Source: Chryseobacterium sp. (GTDB lineage: Bacteria; Bacteroidota; Bacteroidia; Flavobacteriales; Weeksellaceae). Taken from it: 14,740 nt of DNA. The translations under genes and the position numbers were made by a program. Location: positions 1-14,740 of the forward strand of contig JASLCD010000389.1 of the NCBI GenBank assembly GCA_030146295.1. Reading direction: 5' to 3'. This document shows positions 1-6,766 of the stretch, piece after piece. The notes below the pieces were generated by a model. The model made no database searches, had not been told where the DNA came from, and saw nothing but the letters and a program-made list of their open reading frames with translations. Position 1 is the first letter of the stretch, and every line of letters begins with the position of its first letter.

Positions 1-1148
1 GTGTTACAGCGTATTTGCTGCAGCAGCAGGGCCATGAAGTAGTGGCTTTGTTTATGAGAAACTGGAACGATGCTTCCGTAACCCTGGAAGATGAATGTCC
101 CTGGATTGAGGACAGTAATGATGCCCTTATGGTGGCACAGAAGCTTGGAATTCCTTTCCAGGTGATAGACATGAGTGAACTTTACAAAGAACGTATTGTT
201 GACTATATGTTTGCAGAATATGAAAAAGGAAGAACTCCCAACCCGGATGTATTGTGTAACAGAGAAGTAAAATTCGATGTTTTCATGAAGACCGCGATGT
301 CATTGGGAGCAGATAAGGTGGCAACAGGACATTACGCAAGGGTAAATTCTACTTTTGATGAAAACGGAAAAGAAATTTTTCATCTTCTTGCAGGCAAAGA
401 CAACAACAAAGATCAGTCTTATTTCCTTTGTCAGCTGAGCCAGGACCAACTTTCAAAAGCGTTATTCCCTATCGGAGAACTTACAAAGCCTCAGGTGAGA
501 GAAATAGCAAAAGAGATTGGATTGGTAACGGCAGATAAAAAAGATTCTCAGGGATTATGTTTTATTGGAAAAGTAAGTCTGCCCCAGTTTTTGCAACAGC
601 AATTAAAACCAAACGAAGGAGAAATCGTAGAAATTTTCAAAGATTCCCCTTTATTTTCGGAAGAAAAACCGGAATTCGCTTCTAAAGAAGAAGAACTTGA
701 GTTTTTGTCCAGAAAAATCAATTATAAAAAATCTGACGGAAAAGTAATCGGGAAACATCAGGGAGCCCAGTTTTTCACGATAGGACAAAGCCGTGGCCTT
801 GGAATTGGCGGGCACAAAGAAAGCTGCTTTATCATCTCCAGAGAGATGGAGAACAATATTATTTTCGTAGGAGAAGGAAGCCATTTCCCTGGTCTTCATA
901 AAAAAGCTCTGAAAATTGATAATTCTGAACTGCACTGGGTACGTGAAGATATGAAACTTCAGAATGGAGAATCTATGGAAGTAATGGCCAGATTCCGATA
1001 CAGACAGTCTTTGCAGAAAGCCACTTTGTATCAGTTTGAAAATGCACTATATATTGAGTTTGATGAACTTCAGTCTGCTATTGCGGAAGGACAGTTTGCT
1101 TCATGGTATATTGATGATGAACTTATCGGAAGTGGTGTGATTGCATAA
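1..1148 (+). CDS. mnmA: tRNA-specific 2-thiouridylase MnmA, 5' end cut by window
   Basis: MnmA is a cytoplasmic ATP-dependent enzyme that puts sulfur on position 2 of the wobble uridine of Lys, Glu and Gln tRNAs, using a persulfide passed from a cysteine desulfurase relay. The open frame runs from the window edge (first full codon at base 3, reading VTAYLLQQQG) to TAA at 1146-1148, so the gene begins upstream and the PP-loop SGGVDSS motif is just outside. Visible hallmarks are FMRNWND, the cysteine in NPDVLCNREVKF (catalytic cysteine of the family), ATGHYAR, DQSYFL, and the second catalytic cysteine in SQGLCFIG. The C-terminal beta-barrel region follows (GQFASWY near the end). About 380 residues are visible, consistent with a nearly complete protein. 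No convincing terminator follows it. The only uncertainty is the missing N-terminus. Confidence 0.96.
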   Translation, partial: VTAYLLQQQGHEVVALFMRNWNDASVTLEDECPWIEDSNDALMVAQKLGIPFQVIDMSELYKERIVDYMFAEYEKGRTPNPDVLCNREVKFDVFMKTAMSLGADKVATGHYARVNSTFDENGKEIFHLLAGKDNNKDQSYFLCQLSQDQLSKALFPIGELTKPQVREIAKEIGLVTADKKDSQGLCFIGKVSLPQFLQQQLKPNEGEIVEIFKDSPLFSEEKPEFASKEEELEFLSRKINYKKSDGKVIGKHQGAQFFTIGQSRGLGIGGHKESCFIISREMENNIIFVGEGSHFPGLHKKALKIDNSELHWVREDMKLQNGESMEVMARFRYRQSLQKATLYQFENALYIEFDELQSAIAEGQFASWYIDDELIGSGVIA

Positions 1149-1249
1149 GGGAAACGAGGTTCGTGTTTCGGAATTGTGGCATTAGGTAATGGAGTTTTTT
1201 TAAAAGAAAATATTTTTTAAAATTTTTCTGTAACGTTTTTTTAATTGTC

Positions 1250-1268
1250 TTACTTACTGAGTAAATAA
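1250..1268. promoter_or_regulatory. near-perfect 19-bp palindrome, candidate repressor operator
   Basis: TTACTTACT-G-AGTAAATAA is an inverted repeat centred on base 1259 in which 8 of 9 base pairs match (only 1253/1265 fail). It ends 16 bases before the ATG of the 66-residue membrane protein, where a bound repressor would block transcription. Short TTACT/AGTAA-type dyads of this size are typical of TetR-family operators; that assignment is inference, and no TetR gene lies in this window. Confidence 0.4.
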
Positions 1269-1284
1269 CAATAAAAAAAATACT

Positions 1285-1485
1285 ATGAAAACAACTACAA
1301 GAAACCAGTATGCTTACGTAAATAATATCCTGATCGCAATTGTATCTGCAGTTTTTGGTTATAATTTCTATCAGTTAATGGTACATCCGGAAAAATCGAA
1401 TATCGCTATCAGCCTTATTTTAGTCGTTATTACCTCCATTATGGTTCGAAAATATGGTTACAAACCAATAAAAGAAAAAAAATAA
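1285..1485 (+). CDS. small two-helix membrane protein (66 aa)
   Basis: I do not recognise a family. The 66-residue protein has a short polar N-terminus (MKTTTRNQYAY), one hydrophobic helix at about residues 12-32 (NILIAIVSAVFGYNFYQLM), a short polar turn (HPEKSN), a second helix at about 38-53 (IAISLILVVITSIMV) and a lysine-rich tail (KYGYKPIKEKK). Positive charge at the end suggests both termini are in the cytoplasm. The ATG at 1285 follows an AT-rich leader without a Shine-Dalgarno sequence, as is usual in Bacteroidota. A 19-bp palindrome sits just upstream, so expression may be controlled by a repressor. The gene appears monocistronic: a terminator hairpin lies about 25 bases after its stop. 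It is probably real given the helix pattern, promoter space and terminator. Confidence 0.75.
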   Translation: MKTTTRNQYAYVNNILIAIVSAVFGYNFYQLMVHPEKSNIAISLILVVITSIMVRKYGYKPIKEKK

Positions 1486-1511
1486 GAGATCTGATCTCTA
1501 TATTGAATATA

Positions 1512-1547
1512 AAAGCCCGGAACAGTTTTGTTTCGGGTTTGTTTTTT
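1512..1547 (+). terminator. Rho-independent terminator, possibly bidirectional
   Basis: CCCGGAAC (1516-1523) pairs with GTTTCGGG (1530-1537) through one G-T wobble around a six-base loop. The stem can be lengthened by flanking A-T pairs and is followed by a T-rich run (1538-1547). It ends the small membrane gene on the plus strand. The A-run on the left could let it also serve the convergent gene ending at 1557. Confidence 0.85.
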
Positions 1548-1556
1548 ATGAAACTA

Positions 1557-1913
1557 TTACTTCGTTTTCTTGTTGACGTAGCTCATGATAAGAAACACTG
1601 TCACAATACATTCCAGAATTAAAATCATCATGAGAAATCCAACAGGTTTTCCCAACATGATTCCTCTTATCAGTTTGATAATTCCCAGTAAAAAAATAAA
1701 GCCTATAAAATAAAATGTAGTTTTCGAAATGGTTTCTCTCAAGGAATTCAAAATAAAAACTGAAGCATAGAATCCAAAAGCCAGGATGAGATAAAATTTC
1801 AGAAAATCCGGCCCTTTAATAATAATGGGATTGAATGTCTGACATGCTGCGATAAGCCATATAAAGCTTACTGCAACGGGAGCTGAGTGAATGATTAGCT
1901 TTCTCATATTCAT
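1557..1913 (-). CDS. small membrane protein of about four helices (118 aa)
   Basis: Family not recognised. The protein is almost entirely hydrophobic, with candidate helices at about residues 8-26, 36-56, 65-85 and 89-112, and ends in a lysine-rich tail (YVNKKTK), consistent with an inner-membrane protein. The first helix contains IAAC, which resembles a lipobox, but the further helices make a lipoprotein less likely. The ATG at 1913 lies only six bases after the stop codon of the Cys/Gly-rich protein at 1920-2654, so the two are almost certainly one transcription unit. A second in-frame ATG lies at 1907. The tight link to the GRDP-like protein suggests a shared role, but nothing visible says which. 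Confidence 0.75.
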   Translation of the reverse strand: MNMRKLIIHSAPVAVSFIWLIAACQTFNPIIIKGPDFLKFYLILAFGFYASVFILNSLRETISKTTFYFIGFIFLLGIIKLIRGIMLGKPVGFLMMILILECIVTVFLIMSYVNKKTK

Positions 1914-1919
1914 TATTTT

Positions 1920-2654
1920 TTATCCTCCACATCCCCCACAACCGCCGCAGCCTCCGCCACAACCCCCTCCACCGCCGCAGCTTGATCCTCCACAGCTTCC
2001 GCCGCCGCCATCATTGCTTTGCTTATCCTTTCTATTGGGATCGGAAATTTCACCATCTCCTATGATTGAGGTTATTGTTCCCAAAATAAAAATAATGGCA
2101 AAAACCACTGCTGTGACCAACAATCCTGTGAAACCACCTCCATCCGAACAGGAGAACAGCAATAGTAAAATAAAGATCGGCGCAAAAAAAGCCATTTTTT
2201 TTATCCAGAGTCTTACGTTAGATTTTTTCTTTTTCCCTTTCCAGATTTCTTCAGGAGCTTCCTGCTGAAATACGCTTCTATAACCAGACATTGTATCTTC
2301 AAACCAATTCGCGTGCTTTATTCTTTCTGTACTTCCCCCTTTAGAAGGATGATGATGAAGTGTTCTTTTTAAAATATTCGGGCAGAATTCTTCCCAATAA
2401 TTCTGGGTATAGATCAGGTGCAAATGCCATACTTTATCCACTATTTCGCTGGGAGAAGCACCATTAGGAAGAATACAGCAGAGATAAACAAACTTTTTAT
2501 ATTCTTCAATTGCTTTTTGAGCGAAATCAAGACTCCAGCATTCTTCTTTTGCCAGTTTTTTTGAAAAAGGAAAAGCAGCACCGGGAGCATCCAGAGAAAA
2601 TCCCTGTATTCGGTTCCAGAGGGATTCGTCTTTTAATAACATTCTTGTTTCCAT
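1920..2654 (-). CDS. GRDP-like membrane protein with Cys/Gly-repeat tail
   Basis: With the ATG at 2654 the protein has 244 residues; the frame stays open to a TTG at 2681, but the ATG is preferred. The soluble N-terminal half contains EIVDKVWHLHLIYTQNYW and, after FCPNILKR, LHHHP. This resembles the W-H-x-H and HH.P signatures of the glycine-rich-domain-protein-like family (PF07173; family match from memory, not searched). Then follow a basic stretch (GKKKKSNVRLWIKK), two membrane helices (about residues 154-170 and 178-200), and a tail beginning GGGGSCGGSSCGGGGG that continues as CGG repeats to the C-terminus, with seven cysteines. Bacterial membrane proteins with such low-complexity Cys/Gly tails are known (the TIGR04222 group is one possibility), but their function is unsettled. 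It is the first gene of a two-gene unit with the 118-residue membrane protein. Confidence 0.82.
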   Translation of the reverse strand: METRMLLKDESLWNRIQGFSLDAPGAAFPFSKKLAKEECWSLDFAQKAIEEYKKFVYLCCILPNGASPSEIVDKVWHLHLIYTQNYWEEFCPNILKRTLHHHPSKGGSTERIKHANWFEDTMSGYRSVFQQEAPEEIWKGKKKKSNVRLWIKKMAFFAPIFILLLLFSCSDGGGFTGLLVTAVVFAIIFILGTITSIIGDGEISDPNRKDKQSNDGGGGSCGGSSCGGGGGCGGGCGGCGGCGG

Positions 2655-2703
2655 TGTTTTAAATTTTGTTTTTCTATTCAAATATCAATGGATTTTAAAA
2701 TAT

Positions 2704-2755
2704 AAAAGTCTTTCAAAAGTCTTTTTTGGTTTGATAAAAATCTTAAATTAGTCTT
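2704..2755. repeat. helically phased short repeats in a divergent promoter region
   Basis: AAAAGTCTTT occurs twice (2704-2713 and 2715-2724), 11 bp apart, and the core AGTCTT appears again at 2750-2755, 32 bp further on. The spacings are close to one and three helical turns. Each unit is nearly its own inverted repeat (AAAG-T-CTTT). They lie between the divergent genes at 2654 and 2793 and may bind a regulator, but AT-rich DNA makes chance repeats possible. Confidence 0.3.
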
Positions 2756-2792
2756 ATAAAACATAAAATACACTAACAATAAAAATAAGCAC

Positions 2793-3689
2793 ATGAAAAA
2801 GGAAGATATCCAGCATCTCGAGAAGCTGATGAATTTCTTAAGCCGTCACTTTTTAAAGAAAAACCATTGGGAAGACGTCACCAAAACAGAATGGTCCTAT
2901 ATCAGTGCAGAACTCAACGAGCTCATTATCAACGATCATTCGGAGAAAGAAATAAAAAAAGACCCTGATCTTCTGGGAACCCATTATCTGTATGAACATC
3001 TGATCATCAATAAACTGAAAAAATTCAGACAGAATGAAAATGCTGTTCTTAGCAGGCCCAACCTTGCTAAACTGAGCCAGATTGTAAAAGTGCTGGGCTA
3101 CTCCAATTATATAGATTTCATAAATTCTACTACGGAATCATTCAATTTTAACGACCTTAGGATTGAGATGAATACTGTAAATCTGAATACGGCTCTTTTG
3201 GACCGCCTGGTGGGCTGTTGGTATTCGTACAACAGAAATCTTCCTGATAATCCTTTAATGGCCAAAGAAGACCGTATATGGCGCTCTGCCATGGAGATTT
3301 ATAAGTCTGAAACAACCGGAGAATATTTTATTGAAAGAAGTGGCGGTGATCATCACAAATATTTTGGAAAAGTAACCGCATACTCAGATTATGTTTTCAT
3401 CATTATGAACAGCAATACCTTTATCCGCCAGAGGCATTTTATTTCAAGAATAAAAGATATTAAAGAAAAGCTTAAAAACCCTGACTATAAACTCCACGAA
3501 ATCCACTTTATAAGCACCTGTATAAGTTTCAATCAGGAGCCGATTGCCCTGTTTGAAATTTTCCGGAAAGCAGACCGAAAAAACTTTATATCAGACTCTA
3601 TCAGTTTTCCTATTGACAGTGATGAAATTCCAGAATCTATCCTTAAACAACTTGAAGATACTGAATCTAACAGAATTGATTACAGATAG
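2793..3689 (+). CDS. uncharacterised protein with possible helical N-domain and sensor-like C-domain (298 aa)
   Basis: I do not recognise a named family. The first 115 or so residues are charged and helical; the segment LAKLSQIVKVLGYSNYIDFI resembles the 'LxxLAxxLGYxSFxDF' element found in many Bacteroidota proteins, whose N-terminus looks like a small HTH-type module (from memory). After about residue 130 the composition changes to a beta-rich region starting LLDRLVGCWYSYNRN, with repeated aromatic residues and a strand pattern (DYVFIIMNSNTF, LHEIHFISTCISF). This looks like a compact ligand-binding or lipocalin-like fold, which is inference. There is no signal peptide or membrane helix, so it is probably cytoplasmic. 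The ATG at 2793 follows an AT-rich leader. The hydrolase gene 195 bases downstream has the same orientation and there is no clear terminator between them. Confidence 0.7.
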   Translation: MKKEDIQHLEKLMNFLSRHFLKKNHWEDVTKTEWSYISAELNELIINDHSEKEIKKDPDLLGTHYLYEHLIINKLKKFRQNENAVLSRPNLAKLSQIVKVLGYSNYIDFINSTTESFNFNDLRIEMNTVNLNTALLDRLVGCWYSYNRNLPDNPLMAKEDRIWRSAMEIYKSETTGEYFIERSGGDHHKYFGKVTAYSDYVFIIMNSNTFIRQRHFISRIKDIKEKLKNPDYKLHEIHFISTCISFNQEPIALFEIFRKADRKNFISDSISFPIDSDEIPESILKQLEDTESNRIDYR

Positions 3690-3884
3690 TTACTCCATTA
3701 AAAAAAAGATTAAAAGCAGAAACTCTCTGCCCCGTGTATATAAATGCTGCCACAGAATAAGAATGTTCCGGTGTTTCTTTTTTCTCTTATGCCTAGAATA
3801 CATTTAACCGTTAAAAATCAACAGATTACTGTAATAATTTTCTAAATTGATAGTTCTAAATATGAACCCTTCAATTGTCGTGTT

Positions 3885-5111
3885 ATGGAATATTATGAAT
3901 TGTATGAAGTTTTGAAAAGTCATTTTGATTCCGGAAAAGACAGGGGTGAACTCAAGGACCTAAATCTAATCATTGAATCTGTTCCTTTTGAATCAAAGGT
4001 TTCTGATCTCCTTTATGGCTCAGAACATCAACATTGCAGCAAGCATCATAAGTCACTTGAAATCAATGAAAAAGGCTATCAGTTTTATGGTCAGCCTGCA
4101 GTAGATATTAAAGATTTTGATATTGAATGCAACAAAAAGTTTGAATATTATATCCTGAAAAGAGCGGATATAGAAACCGCAAAAGGGTGTATTTTTTTCT
4201 TTCACGGCCTGAACGAAAAGAAATGGGACAAATATCTGCCCTGGGCATATGAACTGGCCCAAAGAACACAGAAAGCCATTATTCTGTTTCCTATCGCTTT
4301 TCATATGGATCGTGCAGAACCTATCTGGAGCGACCGCCATCATATGACGGAAGTGGTAAGATTCAGGAAAGAAAAATATCCGGAAAATATGAATTTTTCC
4401 TATGTAAATGCAGCCATAAGTTCAAGGCTGGAAGCACATCCCCAAAGGATTTTCTGGTCTGGGCTGCAGACCTATTCCGATATTACTGAAGTGGTAAAAG
4501 ACATTAAAAACGATAAAATAAAAGGGATCTCTCCGGAAGCCAATCTGGATTTATTTGGATATTCTATAGGATCTTTCCTATCATTGATTATTAAAATGGC
4601 AGATCCCAGCCACTATTTTACCCGGTCTAAAGTTTTCTGTTTCTGTGGAGGAATGACTATCGACCGCATGTTTCCGATCTCCAAATACATCATGGATACC
4701 CAGGCCACAATTAAAATGCAGTCGGTCTTCACAGAGCTCCTAAGTTCTGATTTCAAATCAGATCCCCGCCTGAAACATTATCAGAATGAAGATCTGCATC
4801 CACAGGAAAGCTGGTTCAAAAAAATGCTCCGTTACAATTATTTTCAAAAGGAAAGGGAAGAAAGAATTCATGAAATTCAGTCCCAGATAAAGGCCTATGT
4901 ATTGGAAAAAGACAGTGTTGCTCCTCCAATGGAAGCTTTGAATACTTTACGTGGAGGCTACAGAAATATCAATGTGGATATAGAAATCCAGGATTTCCCA
5001 TATGAATATTCCCACATGGTTCCGTTTCCTCTTACCCATAAGCATAAGAAAGAAGTTACAGAAGCCTTTCACCAGTTTGTACAATCTGCCAGTAACTTTT
5101 ATAATTCCTGA
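3885..5111 (+). CDS. alpha/beta-hydrolase-like protein, possibly DUF6051 family
   Basis: The 408-residue protein has the features of an alpha/beta hydrolase after an N-terminal extension of about 95 residues. FFFHGLN (residues 104-110) fits the oxyanion-hole HG loop after a core strand, AIILFPIAFHM is a second core strand, and DLFGYSIGS (222-230) is the nucleophile elbow with Ser227 as the probable nucleophile. Asp343 (LEKDSVAPP) and His377 (YEYSHMVP) lie where the acid and histidine of the triad are expected. The triad is inferred from order and spacing only. There is no signal peptide, so it is likely cytoplasmic; the substrate is unknown. A family of similar Bacteroidota proteins is listed as DUF6051, but I give that link from memory only. 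The ATG at 3885 follows an AT-rich leader. No terminator is evident after the stop. Confidence 0.8.
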   Translation: MEYYELYEVLKSHFDSGKDRGELKDLNLIIESVPFESKVSDLLYGSEHQHCSKHHKSLEINEKGYQFYGQPAVDIKDFDIECNKKFEYYILKRADIETAKGCIFFFHGLNEKKWDKYLPWAYELAQRTQKAIILFPIAFHMDRAEPIWSDRHHMTEVVRFRKEKYPENMNFSYVNAAISSRLEAHPQRIFWSGLQTYSDITEVVKDIKNDKIKGISPEANLDLFGYSIGSFLSLIIKMADPSHYFTRSKVFCFCGGMTIDRMFPISKYIMDTQATIKMQSVFTELLSSDFKSDPRLKHYQNEDLHPQESWFKKMLRYNYFQKEREERIHEIQSQIKAYVLEKDSVAPPMEALNTLRGGYRNINVDIEIQDFPYEYSHMVPFPLTHKHKKEVTEAFHQFVQSASNFYNS

Positions 5112-5233
5112 TTACGGTTGTTTTCAGCTGTAAAAGAAGGAAAGAAATAGTTTAAAAATCAAAAATATAAGATCCATGGTGTTTGTTTTTGTATGATGAG
5201 GAAGAGAGTTTGATCAACCCCATTCCTTCTTTA

Positions 5234-5977
5234 TCAACTGACCAGCCAGTCTTTGAAGTCTTTAACACGGTCTCTGCTTACCGTAATTTCTTCTTCAGGC
5301 TGAAACTCCATATCCACTTTATAGTAAGGTGATGTATGGATGTTTTTAATATAATCTGAACTGACAATAAATTGTCTGTTTACCCGGAAAAATTTTTTCT
5401 CATCCAGAACGTCTTCAAGCTCATCAAGCGTAAAATCTGAGGGATACGTACGGTCTTCCGTTTGAAGGTAAACGATTTTATTCTCACTGAAAAAACAGCT
5501 GATTTCATGGGTCTGTATAATTTTAAGGTTGTACCCTATTTTTACCAGCACCCTGGAGAGTGTAGATTTTTCTTTTCTGATCAGCTGTTTGATATCCTGA
5601 GAACCATTCGTGTCATTGGCAGGAATGAAGGATTTAAACTTCTCTATCGCCCCTTCCAGATCTTCATCAAGAATAGGTTTTAAGAGATAATCGATGCTGT
5701 TCAGTTTAAATGCTTTCAGTGTATACTGATCAAATGCTGTGGTATAGATGATAAATCCTTTCGTAGGAATTTTTTCAAAGATGTCGAAAGACAGTCCGTC
5801 ACCTAAAACAATATCAGAAAAGATCAGTTGTGGATGCTCGTTTTCAGAAAACCAGGAAACCCCTTCTTCTACGGATTCTATTTTTGCAACGATCTCAATT
5901 TCAGGGAAATTATTCAACATACGTTCTAACTTCCTTGAAGCAGGTTTTTCATCTTCTATAATGACAGTTTTGATCAT
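5234..5977 (-). CDS. LytTR-family response regulator
   Basis: This 247-residue protein is a LytR/AlgR-type regulator. The receiver domain (about residues 1-118) has the acidic pocket E8/D9, phosphoacceptor Asp55 (FSDIVL), Thr79/Thr80 after strand 4, and Lys100-Pro101 (YLLKP). The LytTR DNA-binding domain (about 140-247) shows the usual signatures FFRVNRQFIVSSDYI and ITVSRDRVKDF. Its partner is very probably the LytS-type kinase at 7701-9014, six genes and under 4 kb upstream in the same orientation. It is the last gene of the cluster, 60 bases after a small 2TM-like gene. Repeats matching LytTR sites lie before three nearby transcription units, including the one carrying this gene, so it probably activates its own expression. 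The ATG at 5977 is well supported by MIKTVIIEDEKPA. Confidence 0.95.
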   Translation of the reverse strand: MIKTVIIEDEKPASRKLERMLNNFPEIEIVAKIESVEEGVSWFSENEHPQLIFSDIVLGDGLSFDIFEKIPTKGFIIYTTAFDQYTLKAFKLNSIDYLLKPILDEDLEGAIEKFKSFIPANDTNGSQDIKQLIRKEKSTLSRVLVKIGYNLKIIQTHEISCFFSENKIVYLQTEDRTYPSDFTLDELEDVLDEKKFFRVNRQFIVSSDYIKNIHTSPYYKVDMEFQPEEEITVSRDRVKDFKDWLVS

Positions 5978-6037
5978 TGAGCTTTAATTTTGGTTATCAG
6001 ATTTTAGGAAATAAAGTTAGATAAAAGCGGGCATATT

Positions 6038-6313
6038 TTAATATTTTATTGACTTTTTCTCCTTCTCAAGCTCTTTTTCAATCATATTTCTTTCCCATTC
6101 GGAATCAAAAAGAAACAGTTTTACAGCTTTGACAAGGATAATAAATCCCCAGATTCCAAGGATGGTATATCTGTCAAACAATCGGAAATTAATGATCCTT
6201 TCTCCAAAAATATCATCAGGAATGATAAGAACGGCAAAAATCGCAAATATAAAAATGCTTTTATAGAATTTTCTGATGCTGTTTGTTCTTGAGCTTGCAG
6301 TTTCGTAATCCAT
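6038..6313 (-). CDS. divergent 2TM-domain protein (91 aa)
   Basis: The small membrane protein has two hydrophobic helices (about residues 18-33, SIFIFAIFAVLIIPDD, and 49-68, YTILGIWGFIILVKAVKLF). The frame is that of the 2TM family (PF13239): an N-terminal segment ending in RKFYKS, and a charged helix at the end (SEWERNMIEKELEKEKK) matching the WE.K.I.E.M ending of its paralogues. It lacks the GWGIG and HA motifs seen in the other copies and so is the most divergent of the four in this locus. It sits between another 2TM gene (30 bases upstream) and the LytTR regulator (60 bases downstream), so all three are likely co-transcribed. Function is unknown; a regulatory or partner role for the kinase is inference. 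Confidence 0.85.
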   Translation of the reverse strand: MDYETASSRTNSIRKFYKSIFIFAIFAVLIIPDDIFGERIINFRLFDRYTILGIWGFIILVKAVKLFLFDSEWERNMIEKELEKEKKSIKY

Positions 6314-6343
6314 GATCGTGTAAGTTTTTAGTTATGATTAATG

Positions 6344-6640
6344 TTAGAATGTTTTTATTTTACTTTTTTCCTCTCTCTCCATCAACTCTTTTATCTTTTT
6401 TTCTTCCCAGCTTTTTCCTATTCCAAATACATTTATGGCATGGAAAGCAATTCCTATTCCCCAGCCCAGCGCAGGCCATAAAAACCATAGATATCCTGGA
6501 GCAGTCATAAGATTCAGTATTGCCAGAAATGGAATAACAATGCAGTAAGAAGTAAGATTTCCATAAAATTCTTTTAATTCCCTTACTCTTCTGGATGCTT
6601 TTCTATAAGCGATCGTCTCTTTATTTGGTAAAATTTCCAT
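6344..6640 (-). CDS. 2TM-domain membrane protein (98 aa)
   Basis: A typical 2TM-domain protein (PF13239). It has the N-terminal YRKASRRVRELKEFYGNL segment, a first helix at about residues 33-47, a second helix containing WPALGWGIGIAFHAINVF, and the closing amphipathic SWEEKKIKELMEREE helix. Both ends are probably cytoplasmic. It is closely similar to the domain fused to the C-terminus of the kinase at 7701-9014. It is the first gene after its own promoter: a TACCTTTG -7 element and a LytTR-type double repeat lie 43-114 bases upstream of the ATG at 6640. The following genes (2TM-like, LytTR regulator) are separated by only 30 and 60 bases. The molecular role of 2TM domains is not established. 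Confidence 0.92.
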   Translation of the reverse strand: MEILPNKETIAYRKASRRVRELKEFYGNLTSYCIVIPFLAILNLMTAPGYLWFLWPALGWGIGIAFHAINVFGIGKSWEEKKIKELMEREEKSKIKTF

Positions 6641-6682
6641 AATATTTTGTTTTTAAAAGATTAATTTGTTTTTTTCTTGAAT

Positions 6683-6710
6683 CAAAGGTAGGTCAGGAAA
6701 AGGCTTCAAA
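6683..6710 (-). promoter_or_regulatory. Bacteroidota-type promoter before 2TM-2TM-LytTR genes
   Basis: On the minus strand TACCTTTG (6690 to 6683) fits the -7 consensus TAnnTTTG exactly and TTTG (6710 to 6707) fits the -33 element, with 16 bp between them. The predicted transcript starts about 35 bases before the ATG at 6640. The LytTR-type operator lies directly upstream. Confidence 0.6.
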
Positions 6711-6724
6711 TCAATTTTATATTA

Positions 6725-6754
6725 CCGAATGGTAGATTATGTTATCTGAATGGT
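6725..6754 (-). promoter_or_regulatory. LytTR-type operator A
   Basis: On the minus strand ACCATTCAG (6754-6746) is followed 12 bp later by ACCATTCGG (6733-6725), a direct repeat with a 21-bp period. It ends 34 bp upstream of the -7 element. The arrangement fits the 9-N12/13-9 pattern of LytTR-family binding sites, and the same layout occurs at two other promoters here. The likely binder is the regulator encoded at 5234-5977. Confidence 0.68.
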
Positions 6755-6766
6755 AAAAACCTGTCA

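Noticed and set aside
1150..1200. GAAAC/GTTTC inverted repeat after mnmA
   Set aside because: Short bulged stem, and the nearest T-run is about 30 bases further on, so it is not a convincing terminator.
1891..2268. Proline-rich open frame on the plus strand
   Set aside because: It is the antisense of the Cys/Gly-repeat tail; the CCG/CCA pattern gives proline on the other strand. No start context or domain supports it.
2655..2681. N-terminal extension of the GRDP-like protein from a TTG at 2681
   Set aside because: A good ATG lies at 2654, and the extra residues (TTG start, Lys/Thr-rich) show no domain content.
2682..2690. GATATTTG as a -7 element for the GRDP-like gene
   Set aside because: One base off the consensus and no -33 TTTG at a workable distance.
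3706..3722. Small GCAGA/TCTGC hairpin after the unknown gene at 2793-3689
   Set aside because: Five-base stem with no T-run after it; too weak to call a terminator.
3806..3842. ACCGTTAAA followed by ACTGTAATA, a possible fourth LytTR-type pair before the hydrolase
   Set aside because: Spacing is similar, but the second half departs strongly from the RCCNTTCRG form of the other three sites and no TAnnTTTG element sits at the expected distance.
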